From the NCBI GenBank assembly GCA_947627205.1, contig CANQVE010000014.1, positions 1 to 46,419 of the forward strand: a stretch of 46,419 nucleotides of DNA, read 5' to 3'. Shown one piece after another: positions 8,801-15,516 of the stretch (positions within the stretch are counted from its first letter, which is position 1; each line of letters opens with the position of its first letter). The stretch is from an uncultured Clostridia bacterium. Its GTDB lineage: Bacteria > Bacillota > Clostridia > Oscillospirales > Ruminococcaceae. The translations under genes were made by a program, and so were the position numbers. The notes beneath the pieces are model-generated. The model made no database searches. It had not been told where the DNA came from and saw nothing but the letters and a program-made list of their open reading frames with translations.

Positions 8801-9536
8801 TGAAAAAATGTTTGTTCGTAATACAACTGGTCCTGTTCGTTCAAGCCGGGTATTCTTTTTGAATGAAAACGCTGTTGAAGAATTCTATCAAGAAGTTGAA
8901 ATACTTGCGGAAATAAAGCAAGAACTGCACAGCTCTTCTGAAGAGATCATAAAAATCCTAGAAGAAGACAATGCGCTGGAAGATATGTCTTTCCGCTGCC
9001 TTGTATTATATCTAAAGGCAAAGTGGATGTTCTATACCAATAATCTTTTGCTTGAGCATGGACAGACTCCTGCACTAAGTGACACTCAGTGGTTTGAGTT
9101 GAATAAAATATGTAATTTTATTTTGACGAAAAAGAGTGACAATGATATTGTCCCTCGTTCAGTTGAATTTATACAGAATATTTATGGATTTGTATTTGAA
9201 AAAAAGAAATGGAGTCAGAAGAGATATTTATCTGAATCACCAAACAGCCTGATATGCCTTTGCACAGATGCCGGTGCTCCAAGAACATTTAGACTTTCTT
9301 TTAAAGAAGACTATCACAATCACAACAAACTCAAAGCTAGCGTTGATTATGAAGTCGTAAATGGTGAAAGGTTAAAAACTAGTATTGTAGGACAGGACAA
9401 TATATATGTTCCTGAAAACATCCGAAATTACAGAGAACTTAAAATAAACAACCTAAATATCGATCGAGATTTCTTGATTTGGTTTAACCTAGGTGGACCT
9501 TTGATTCAGGACAACAAAAACAAGGAGGAGATGTGA
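5814..9536 (+). CDS. Large STAND-like P-loop NTPase, SIR2-like N-terminus
   Basis: I place the start at TTG 5814, seven bases after GGAGG (5802-5806); an upstream in-frame TTG at 5793 would put that site inside the gene. The protein has 1240 residues. Residues about 1-255 look like a degenerate SIR2 fold: GKAALLLGQ (18-26) for the glycine loop, ILSSSINNEW where SIR2 has TTNYD, FYKLFS where it has KLHG, and VVDGIAEDDW for the GxSxxD segment. The catalytic His of KLHG is absent, so NADase activity is doubtful. An acidic linker follows (DDEEDDDD). GNSNSGKTT (378-386) is a Walker A motif and VIIVWDNYN (about 450) Walker B. The rest is helical, with a FRHPSEAMAYL winged-helix-like piece, as in STAND/NLR-like defence proteins such as Avs5. 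Base composition is much more AT-rich than the flanks. The role in phage defence is inference. Confidence 0.7.
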   Translation: MPINNKQIRELFSDIRIGKAALLLGQEYFKIDDDYYKMVLDGLGISYEKPSLNDLWKSYDPPYEKLKKSMINAAEKSAYKPWLRTLFSLGWNIILSSSINNEWIKNGVGKNFSLNIKTQAELPENVSFYKLFSKKQPQYISLYSDEMSIPDKNALIKQKNKITLLNMIRDNMLSSYDGRLVVDGIAEDDWFDIRRLAENADNFPYGCIFIFGMNNAKLEKVCRDEDDLELLQGYIQEGKIILCDSNLRNVIIENGLITEDDEEDDDDHENEVRISLANDDSLWVSRKECSQLNRINITLMRDEILSRLILTDDNKERYFADFLQQRDKKDWRYFDISYKGENMSFHVDRQPVEGMLISAVAKQLGASNNRREIILLKGNSNSGKTTSLSWFAWHAVKCGFKKKNEKNIVLYISGDPSYYDDEWQDILYEFIKNSINNKVTTKGDRIRNVIIVWDNYNSKNKKEDYVSLYNKLNECNTIIIGSIYSFESINSTASVVQGVAFNELMPLHSTLDEESKKSFEELLRTIDADWVSKAPLSKDGYLFEKIINFAKFKYSPEWDQIRISMKAALSKEAVLSEDTSNNLFSIFMNKNADDFTDVTKTISRLGIGAKIQSQFINADNDKQNKNIPFINSIREMNLILAVAGQFKKTVRLPLSVLLRTILKKTEYKGDYQKLNRILRSDSMVEYDANTSTGNILVSFRHPSEAMAYLESNYGSDRIEEEVKVVVRLIECCNWENYEEAQAVVALIRSFGSNSYGKYGEEEQIRRGHYNVYSKYWWRIVDELRRYASSNAEAMLVAGHFIREHIEYIEQNEQNHPENDLDCLKYAVDLMEKSVDSCGSKPTRSRLYGEICRNLLQQIKIIKDINIIEEISFDFEDYFKLAVENGLTSKRSNNSISMIQLLDIWLNYVLYDITKRSHLIPDTLEYIDMLFYSESNLIDDNEDYVNVISNINRIYEIVNEQESNLKEIFKDSKNDSYIYCIAKQVLVKVYFKFREKYEKMFVRNTTGPVRSSRVFFLNENAVEEFYQEVEILAEIKQELHSSSEEIIKILEEDNALEDMSFRCLVLYLKAKWMFYTNNLLLEHGQTPALSDTQWFELNKICNFILTKKSDNDIVPRSVEFIQNIYGFVFEKKKWSQKRYLSESPNSLICLCTDAGAPRTFRLSFKEDYHNHNKLKASVDYEVVNGERLKTSIVGQDNIYVPENIRNYRELKINNLNIDRDFLIWFNLGGPLIQDNKNKEEM

Positions 9537-9539
9537 TCA

Positions 9540-10427
9540 TTGTCAAGTACTATTCCTATCCCATTATTCCTCCAACCCGGAAAAGCTCAAGAATTAAACA
9601 ACAGCCTAATCAAAAATAATCAATCATTCTCGTTCCTTGGTGAACCGGCAGAATTCATAAATAAAACTCCTTCAACATATGCTGAAGCATTTGATCAATA
9701 TATATCTGCTCTGTACGTTCTATACCATGATCATGGTATGTTATTTTTACAAAGTTATACAAATCAATCAATAGTGATACGTAATGACTTTAAATACAAG
9801 TCTCATATATGTTTTGTTTTTAATTCAAGAGGAGCCATTATGCATGCTGATGATTATGAAACCCGAGGCAGGGTATACAAAGCTCTAAAAAACTATTTTT
9901 TTCGTGATGATATAACATTTACTTTTTCTGATTGGCAGGAATTCTGGCTTAAAGCAGATAATAAACATTGGAAAAGGATTGTTGATAAACTCGTCAATGA
10001 CAGCGATGGGCTTTATAAAGATTATATTAAAAAAATAGCGGAGCATGATCCGTCATTACGATCAATATATGAGAGCATATCTGAAATATTCAGAACAGGA
10101 GAATATGTCAATAAGAACGGCGATCATATTAAAATGTATAATAGGTCTTTTGATGAAAGGTTTTTAAGGAACATCAAAAATAAGATGAGATACATTTTTC
10201 CGGGTTCATGGAGCAATCAGATAAAAGCTGAAGCTGAAAATGAATTGAAAGAATTAGAATTAACGGGCTTACAGCAAGCCGGAGATGAGATGAAAAAATA
10301 TTTATTGGGAGGATGTTGTCAAAACTCTGGAGATTTGTTTCAATATTTGTGTCAAATCATATTTGAACAGATTAAAAATAAGATTGCTTCAGAAATCATT
10401 AAAGAAACAGATAATATGTTGGATTAA
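9540..10427 (+). CDS. Unknown partner protein of the STAND-like NTPase
   Basis: A 295-residue, mainly helical, soluble protein that starts at TTG 9540 behind AAGGAGGAG and only three bases after the NTPase stop, so it is co-translated. I do not recognise the family. One segment, FNSRGAIMHADDYETRGR near residues 94-111, contains R-x4-H, the spacing used by HEPN ribonucleases, but the residue after Arg is Gly rather than the usual polar one. An aromatic-rich stretch (WQEFWLKADNKHW) follows. It shares the AT-rich composition of its neighbour. It may be an effector or regulator of the NTPase. There is no signal peptide or membrane segment. Confidence 0.6.
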   Translation: MSSTIPIPLFLQPGKAQELNNSLIKNNQSFSFLGEPAEFINKTPSTYAEAFDQYISALYVLYHDHGMLFLQSYTNQSIVIRNDFKYKSHICFVFNSRGAIMHADDYETRGRVYKALKNYFFRDDITFTFSDWQEFWLKADNKHWKRIVDKLVNDSDGLYKDYIKKIAEHDPSLRSIYESISEIFRTGEYVNKNGDHIKMYNRSFDERFLRNIKNKMRYIFPGSWSNQIKAEAENELKELELTGLQQAGDEMKKYLLGGCCQNSGDLFQYLCQIIFEQIKNKIASEIIKETDNMLD

Positions 10428-10454
10428 ATTCACAGCGTATCTCATTGAATTAGC

Positions 10455-10493
10455 AATAGTCACATGGTGTTTGTAACCATGTGGCTATTTTAG
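10455..10493 (+). terminator. Terminator of the STAND operon
   Basis: AATAGTCACATGG (10455-10467) pairs with CCATGTGGCTATT (10477-10489) with one mismatch, followed by TTAGTT. It sits between convergent genes and reaches the stop of the DHOD-like gene. Confidence 0.75.
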
Positions 10494-11341
10494 TTACTCA
10501 GCAACAAATTGTTCCCTCTGTCCGGATATCTCGTCAAAAACGTCGCTGACTGAACCGTGACTGCCCCTGCCGCCAGAAGCTTTTGCACGTCATCCGCACA
10601 GGTGATCCCACCGCCCGCACAGACTTTCAGACCATACTTTGCAGCCGTGTAGGTGTAACCGATTGTCAGTGGAAGCTGCCAGTGACCAAAGCATGAGGTA
10701 GTTTCAGCGTCAAGGCAGTCACTGATGTGGTATGCGTTATCCGTTTTCCGGAGATACGGCGAGCGCACGGAATCAAGCAGCGATACATACTGTACACCGC
10801 CCTCCACGAGCAGTGGCATAATGTAATCTTTCGGCAGACTGATGTTCAGCTTCGGCATGACAGGAATGTGAAGCACAGAGTTCAGTTCTCGCAGTAGTGT
10901 CACAGTGCGTCTGCTCAGCCCGTCGGTCCCGATGAGATTTCCCATATAGAAGAAATCGAGTTGGATGCCGTCGGCGCCGGCTTTTTCTAATTTCCTGCAA
11001 GCAGGTATCCAGTCCTCCGGCGAAAGACTTGCCGCTGTGACGCTTGGTATCAGTAGAATTTCTGTCAGTGAGCGGAGTTTCTGCATCATTTTTAGGCATT
11101 CTTCCATCGTTAGGATTTCAGCCTTGAATGGCGAAGATGCGTAGGTGTATCCGGTCGTGGGATCCACTGCAAATTCTCGCTTGCCGATAACCTCACCTCG
11201 CTCATAATCGGCACAGGATTTGAGAATTGCCCCCTGCACGCCGTTTTCAGCAAGTCGAAGCACATTAGCAACGTTTTCGGTTGCAAAGCAGGATGATGCG
11301 ATCAGTGGGTTTTTGAGTTGCTTTCCCATGAATTCAATCAT
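10490..11341 (-). CDS. DHOD/PreA-like TIM-barrel flavoprotein, unknown substrate
   Basis: The 283-residue protein has the dihydroorotate dehydrogenase-like layout: KNPLIASSC at the first strand, GAILKS (the FMN-contacting Lys), MPKLN, and the phosphate-binding GGGIT (about 245) then LLAAGAVTVQSATF. The start is ATG 11341 behind GGGAGGAAAGGATC; an upstream frame extension to 11488 overlaps the next gene and is rejected. The active-site NxSCPN loop of true DHODs is replaced by DFFYMGN, so neither the substrate Asn nor the catalytic Cys/Ser is conserved and pyrimidine synthesis is unlikely. It is the last gene of a four-gene overlapping operon and starts 8 bases inside the SPL-like gene. Confidence 0.75.
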   Translation of the reverse strand: MIEFMGKQLKNPLIASSCFATENVANVLRLAENGVQGAILKSCADYERGEVIGKREFAVDPTTGYTYASSPFKAEILTMEECLKMMQKLRSLTEILLIPSVTAASLSPEDWIPACRKLEKAGADGIQLDFFYMGNLIGTDGLSRRTVTLLRELNSVLHIPVMPKLNISLPKDYIMPLLVEGGVQYVSLLDSVRSPYLRKTDNAYHISDCLDAETTSCFGHWQLPLTIGYTYTAAKYGLKVCAGGGITCADDVQKLLAAGAVTVQSATFLTRYPDRGNNLLLSN

Positions 11342-12164
11342 GATCCTTTCCTCCCTTTCTGATCTTGGCATGGTAGAAATAGTTGACGAACGGAACGGCA
11401 TATTCTTTTGACAGTGCATTGATCTCTGCTTCAAGCTGTTCCCAGTAAGACAGGTCGCCCTTTTGGTAGATTGCCTTGTAGCTGTCAAGGTACTGCGGAT
11501 ACTTCTCAGTAATGTAATCCATGATCACACCCTTTGCTGCACCGCGCAGATTCAGATTTTCGAAACAGATCTGGTCAACATGACCGTTAACCGCATCGAC
11601 AAGTGCACGAATATTCGAAATATACGGGAAAATCGGCGAAACAAAAAGATACGTCGTGATCCCGGCATTATGCAGTTTTTCCAGAGCTTTTAAACGGCGC
11701 TGAACTGATGTAGCCCCCGGTTCCATATCTTTCCTGAATTCATCGTCGAGAGTGTTCAGCGAGATACCAACAGACAAGTCCGGTATCTGCCGAAGTAGAT
11801 CAAGATCCCGTATCATGAGATCTGACTTGCTAAGGATCTCGACGTGCGCTCCTGTTCCTCGCAGATGTTCCAGAACTTCCCGACTCTTGTGGTATTTTGT
11901 CTCTAATGGATTATAGGGATCTGTCACGGAAGAAAGCAGGACGGTCTTACCGGTGAGGGATTTTGGAAGTTTATCTGATTCATACTCCTTGACATCAAGA
12001 AATGTTCCCCAGTCTTCGTTGTGACCGGTGAATCGCTTCATAAAGCACGCATAGCAGTAGCGGCATCGATGCGTGCAACCATTGTAGGGATTTGCCACAT
12101 AGTCAGATGCGGGAAGATTTGACTTGACAAGGATAGATTTAGCTTTGATCGTGGACAGCTTCAT
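11334..12164 (-). CDS. Radical SAM protein, spore photoproduct lyase-like (SplB/Rv2578c group)
   Basis: A 276-residue radical SAM enzyme with CTHRCRYC at residues 30-37 (CxxxCxxC holding the [4Fe-4S] cluster), preceded by NPYNG and followed by the LLSSVTDPYNPLE segment typical of the SPL-like COG1533 group. ATG 12164 is preferred over ATG 12170 because AGGAG lies seven bases before it. It lacks the C-terminal parts specific to true spore photoproduct lyase, so DNA repair is not assured. It overlaps the MFS-like gene upstream and the DHOD-like gene downstream, which implies joint action with a second radical SAM protein. Confidence 0.85.
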   Translation of the reverse strand: MKLSTIKAKSILVKSNLPASDYVANPYNGCTHRCRYCYACFMKRFTGHNEDWGTFLDVKEYESDKLPKSLTGKTVLLSSVTDPYNPLETKYHKSREVLEHLRGTGAHVEILSKSDLMIRDLDLLRQIPDLSVGISLNTLDDEFRKDMEPGATSVQRRLKALEKLHNAGITTYLFVSPIFPYISNIRALVDAVNGHVDQICFENLNLRGAAKGVIMDYITEKYPQYLDSYKAIYQKGDLSYWEQLEAEINALSKEYAVPFVNYFYHAKIRKGGKDHD

Positions 12165-13173
12165 GGTCATTCTCCTTTCCAGGAATCAGCAACATCGTGA
12201 GTACAGCAAGCAACGCACTGGCGGAACCGAATAATAGCATGATCTGCGGAGAGCTCCTGCCAAAAATTGCAGCCATTCCGACTGCTGTCAGAAGCCCCAG
12301 CGTATGACCGATATTCTCGGCGATCGTCATGGAGTTTTTCTGATAGCTACCTGTGGCTTTTGCTCTGGCGGAAATGGTGTATACTACACCGCCGCCAAAT
12401 CCGGTCACGAGCCAGAGTACGATGAACAGCGGCACTGATGTGACGCCGTGCATAACAAAGAGCAGGATTCCAATGCCGATGTGTCCGGCGTAAAACACGG
12501 GCAGGATCCGGTTTGTCAACCGAGAAACAATGGGTTCAACAGACATGTACGTCACCCATGTTCCGCAGAATATAAGTGCAGTATACACAATGCCGACTGT
12601 GCTGTTATGTGAGAGCAGCAGGCTCATGGCAGCAAGAGTTATATGTGCGTAGAAGAAGTAGTGGAGTTGATGGAAGATCATCACGAGCGAAAAGCTGTTC
12701 TGTCCTGTCATGCATGTGATGCCGGGTTCACCCTCGTATTCATGTAGTGCCAGAAAAGCAACGATGGATGTTAGCACCAAAATTGCCGAAGGGACCACCG
12801 CTGCAAGCGGCGCAAGGGCAAATCCTCCCACACGAAATACACGTTTGAGCAGGCGGTTGTTATCGCTTTTAAGCCCGCTACGCACGGACTGGATCGCCGC
12901 TGAGAGCAGAAACAGGGTAATGCACGTCAGTACAAACGTAGTCTTTTCCGAAGACCGCACTGTAAATGTGAAGATCCCTGCCATAGCGGACAGAATGCAC
13001 ATGATCCTCAGTACACTTCGGCTAAACGAAAACGGCTTTGGGAAAAGGTTGCCGATATGGTAGGCAAGCGGATAACACAGGATTTGCCAGAGCGGAAGAG
13101 AATGCGCCGCACCGAAAGCGATCCACCCACACTCCAGAACACCTGTCAGTAAAGTCAGCAGATAGAACATCAT
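12139..13173 (-). CDS. MFS-like integral membrane protein
   Basis: The 344-residue protein has about ten hydrophobic helices. The C-terminal half, with WLVTGFGGGVVYTI, then AENIGHTLGLL and two final helices, resembles an MFS carrier. It is shorter than the usual 12-helix 400 residues, and no substrate signature is visible. AGGAG stands six bases before ATG 13173. Its 5' end overlaps the radical SAM/SPASM gene by four bases and its 3' end overlaps the SPL-like gene. The context suggests import or export of the substrate or product of the two radical SAM enzymes. Confidence 0.65.
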   Translation of the reverse strand: MMFYLLTLLTGVLECGWIAFGAAHSLPLWQILCYPLAYHIGNLFPKPFSFSRSVLRIMCILSAMAGIFTFTVRSSEKTTFVLTCITLFLLSAAIQSVRSGLKSDNNRLLKRVFRVGGFALAPLAAVVPSAILVLTSIVAFLALHEYEGEPGITCMTGQNSFSLVMIFHQLHYFFYAHITLAAMSLLLSHNSTVGIVYTALIFCGTWVTYMSVEPIVSRLTNRILPVFYAGHIGIGILLFVMHGVTSVPLFIVLWLVTGFGGGVVYTISARAKATGSYQKNSMTIAENIGHTLGLLTAVGMAAIFGRSSPQIMLLFGSASALLAVLTMLLIPGKENDHEAVHDQS

Positions 13174-14129
13174 GCAACACTCCTTTCCGTATCACCCCCG
13201 GAGCTGAGCTCACAGCAGTGCTCGCAATCAGACCAGTAGTGAGCTTTTTCACCGTTCAGAATTTCCAGCAGGGATTTGTCTTTCACGTTGCCGAGGAGGA
13301 ACTTGGAGTCAACTGCACCTGTGTTGCTGTCAAGTGCCCAGAAGCAGGCTACGACATCACCGTTCGGAAGGATACCTATCGAATGACGCACGCAACGGCA
13401 GATATTGGTATGCTTCTTGTGGCCCGGCATGAGATAGTGGAAGTCCACCTCAGGCTTATAATCTACAGGAAGGGAATCTACCATTTTCTGCACCATGTGA
13501 ACATAATCCTCGCACTGTGCATCGGTCATGGTTGCTTCCGGATAGGCAGCACCTCTGCCGGAGGGGAAGAAGCGCAGTATGCTCCAGTTGTTTACGCCAT
13601 TGGTACAAGCCCATGCAAACACAGCCAATGCATCGGCATAGCTGTTGTTGTATGTACTTGCGACAGTCTGGAGCCCGACTTCGCAACCCGCTTTCTTTAA
13701 CAGCTCAACTGCTTTGGCAGCAGCCACGCTGTAAGCGGTAGGGCGAAGTTTGTAGGGATGATGCGGAACAACGTCCATTGTCATCTCTACATCGTGTACG
13801 GTTTTGCCAAGGAAATCGGCAAGTTCGCTGTCGATCCCATAGCCGGAACAGCTCACGCCGAGCTTTTCCTTGCCAAGGACTTCAGAAAGTGCGGTTAGCA
13901 GATCAGTGTGCGAAGGAATGTCGGTGAACAGCTCTCCGCCGGAGAGATCCATTCGCACATCATAGCCGTTCGCTTGCAGCTCCTGTACTTGATGAGCAAC
14001 ATCCAGCTTTTGCACCTGAGTTAGCTCATTGCTTCTGCAAGACTTGTCCGAGGTTGCACCCATACAGCAGATGGCACAATTCCAGGGACACAGAGCGGTA
14101 ACATCATAAATGATAGACAGCTTTTTCAT
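13170..14129 (-). CDS. Radical SAM/SPASM-like protein
   Basis: The first gene of the cassette encodes 319 residues. The cluster motif CPWNCAIC lies at 14-21, followed by the SAM-binding DLSGGELF near 62-69. The C-terminal region (about 240-310) has a SPASM/Twitch-like set of Cys: CRCVRHSIGILPNGDVVAC, then CEHCC, which would hold an auxiliary Fe-S cluster, as in peptide-modifying enzymes. No small precursor peptide gene is visible within the operon. AAGGAGGAA lies before the ATG. Transcription comes from the - strand promoter at 14186-14214, back to back with the WYL regulator. Confidence 0.85.
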   Translation of the reverse strand: MKKLSIIYDVTALCPWNCAICCMGATSDKSCRSNELTQVQKLDVAHQVQELQANGYDVRMDLSGGELFTDIPSHTDLLTALSEVLGKEKLGVSCSGYGIDSELADFLGKTVHDVEMTMDVVPHHPYKLRPTAYSVAAAKAVELLKKAGCEVGLQTVASTYNNSYADALAVFAWACTNGVNNWSILRFFPSGRGAAYPEATMTDAQCEDYVHMVQKMVDSLPVDYKPEVDFHYLMPGHKKHTNICRCVRHSIGILPNGDVVACFWALDSNTGAVDSKFLLGNVKDKSLLEILNGEKAHYWSDCEHCCELSSGGDTERSVA

Positions 14130-14185
14130 AGTGATTCCTCCTTAAAGTAGGTTCTGTTGGTTGGACGGATTTTGTTTACAAACAT

Positions 14186-14214
14186 ATTATAGCACAATAT
14201 TGGGTAGGTATCAA
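14186..14214 (-). promoter_or_regulatory. Promoter of the radical SAM cassette
   Basis: On the - strand, TTGATA (14214-14209), 17 bases, TATAAT (14191-14186). An imperfect dyad lies just upstream at about 14217-14239: TGACATC, AAAAT, then ATTTTGTCA. It resembles the operator at 14287-14307. Confidence 0.75.
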
Positions 14215-14255
14215 TTGACATCAAAATAAAATTTTGTCAGTAATTTCTTCAGGTA

Positions 14256-14307
14256 TTGACATAATATATGGGTTTATGCTATAATATTGTCAGTGAAATA
14301 CTGACAA
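14256..14307 (+). promoter_or_regulatory. Promoter and operator of the WYL regulator gene
   Basis: TTGACA (14256-14261), 18 bases, TATAAT (14280-14285). A perfect inverted repeat, TTGTCAGT-N5-ACTGACAA, spans 14287-14307 across the transcription start. A further TTGTCAGT half lies at 14234-14241, between the divergent promoters. This layout is what a regulator that controls itself and its neighbours would use. Confidence 0.75.
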
Positions 14308-14330
14308 AGCAGCAAAAGGAGGATTAAAAC

Positions 14331-15323
14331 ATGGGGGAATTATTTGATGTAGGAACACTATCTAGATATGATATGAGTTCCGGTACATATCACCAGCTTC
14401 AGCGGGATCATATTAGGTTTGAGGAAAAATATACTGAGAAATTTGGAAATGGCTTTATCTGCAGAATTCTAATCAACTATATGTGCTATGCACAGGAAAA
14501 CTTTTTAGAACAATTTGAAAGTGATGTGGTCTCAAGATTTGTAAATGTGAAATACGATGATTATATAAAAGATGACCGTATCAGCCTTACAAAGAAACTG
14601 ATAGAAAAAATATCTGAGTTTGATTTTTCAATCAATACAGCATTTAAAAAACGTGTTGTGATAACATATTTGTTGGAACAATTTACTCAGCTGCCTCTTT
14701 CGGAACGGGAAAAAGTTTATTGTTATCATCAATATATGTCCATTATACAGGCTATGGATAAAAAAGAACTTCTTATTGTAAAACAACTCACCGGAAAAGA
14801 ATACGAGGTCAAGCCATTTGACATCAGAATAGACGAAAACACGTTATCATACTATCTTATAGGTTATTCAAGACTGAAAGGAAGTGAGAGTGATTTTGAA
14901 AGCCATTCATTCAAGTTAAGCCGTATTAAAGAATGTCGGTCAAAGCACAAAGAAACCAAATTATCATATGCAGAAATAAAAACAATAAAAGAGATCAATG
15001 ATAAATTTGGGAGTGCATATATTGCAAGAAATCTTGTAAAAAAAGATATAGAAAAAACTATTGTGCGCTTAACAAAAAATGGGTATGAAAATCTATATCT
15101 AAGAATTGTTTCTCACCAAAGACCTATTCCGATTACGTCCCCTAAGCAGATCAGTTTAAACGGTGATGATTATTATGACTTGACTTTTGATTGTTCGTAT
15201 CAGCATATTAGAAACTATTTCTTCTCATTTGGTTCAGAAGCTGAGATCATTTCCCCTTTATTGCTAAGAGAAATGTTTATAAATGATTATAAGAGATCAC
15301 TTGAAAGATATCAAAGTGATTAG
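14331..15323 (+). CDS. WYL-domain transcriptional regulator
   Basis: The 330-residue protein has an unassigned helical N-terminus, which should hold DNA-binding elements although a clear HTH is not obvious by eye. A WYL domain follows around residues 155-200: YEVKPFDIRID, LSYYLIGYSR, SFKLSRI. The C-terminal WCX-like region ends with YYDLTFDCSYQHIRNYF, FGSEAEIISP and LLREMF. WYL proteins sense nucleic acid or nucleotide ligands and often control accessory operons. AAGGAGGA precedes ATG 14331. It faces away from the radical SAM cassette across a shared region with TTGTCAGT dyads, so it is the likely regulator of that cassette and of itself. Confidence 0.85.
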   Translation: MGELFDVGTLSRYDMSSGTYHQLQRDHIRFEEKYTEKFGNGFICRILINYMCYAQENFLEQFESDVVSRFVNVKYDDYIKDDRISLTKKLIEKISEFDFSINTAFKKRVVITYLLEQFTQLPLSEREKVYCYHQYMSIIQAMDKKELLIVKQLTGKEYEVKPFDIRIDENTLSYYLIGYSRLKGSESDFESHSFKLSRIKECRSKHKETKLSYAEIKTIKEINDKFGSAYIARNLVKKDIEKTIVRLTKNGYENLYLRIVSHQRPIPITSPKQISLNGDDYYDLTFDCSYQHIRNYFFSFGSEAEIISPLLLREMFINDYKRSLERYQSD

Positions 15324-15330
15324 TTTTTAC

Positions 15331-15381
15331 ACAACGAAAAAGACAGATACCTCAAATATGAAAGTATCTGTCTTTTGTTGT
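15331..15381 (+). terminator. Terminator after the WYL gene
   Basis: AAAAGACAGATAC (about 15338-15350) pairs with GTATCTGTCTTTT (15364-15376). Flanking ACAAC/GTTGT lengthens the stem. It could work in both directions. The 135 bases from here to 15516 show nothing else. Confidence 0.85.
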
Positions 15382-15516
15382 TATAGCCCGCCTTATTGGC
15401 ATTTGCTCAATAGTCGTTTAAAAACTCCTATATAAGTATTGATCTAAAAGACGGGATTTTTCATCTGAACTATTCTTCAAAAAACTTCCTTGCGCCGCCC
15501 GTTTTGCGTTTTGATT

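Noticed and set aside
11342-11488. N-terminal extension of the DHOD-like gene to 11488
   Set aside because: It lies wholly inside the SPL-like gene, is Arg/Ser-rich without family match, and ATG 11341 has an excellent ribosome site.
13038-13700. 220-residue + strand frame opposite the radical SAM gene
   Set aside because: Shadow of 13170-14129 (-); no ribosome site and no recognisable domain.
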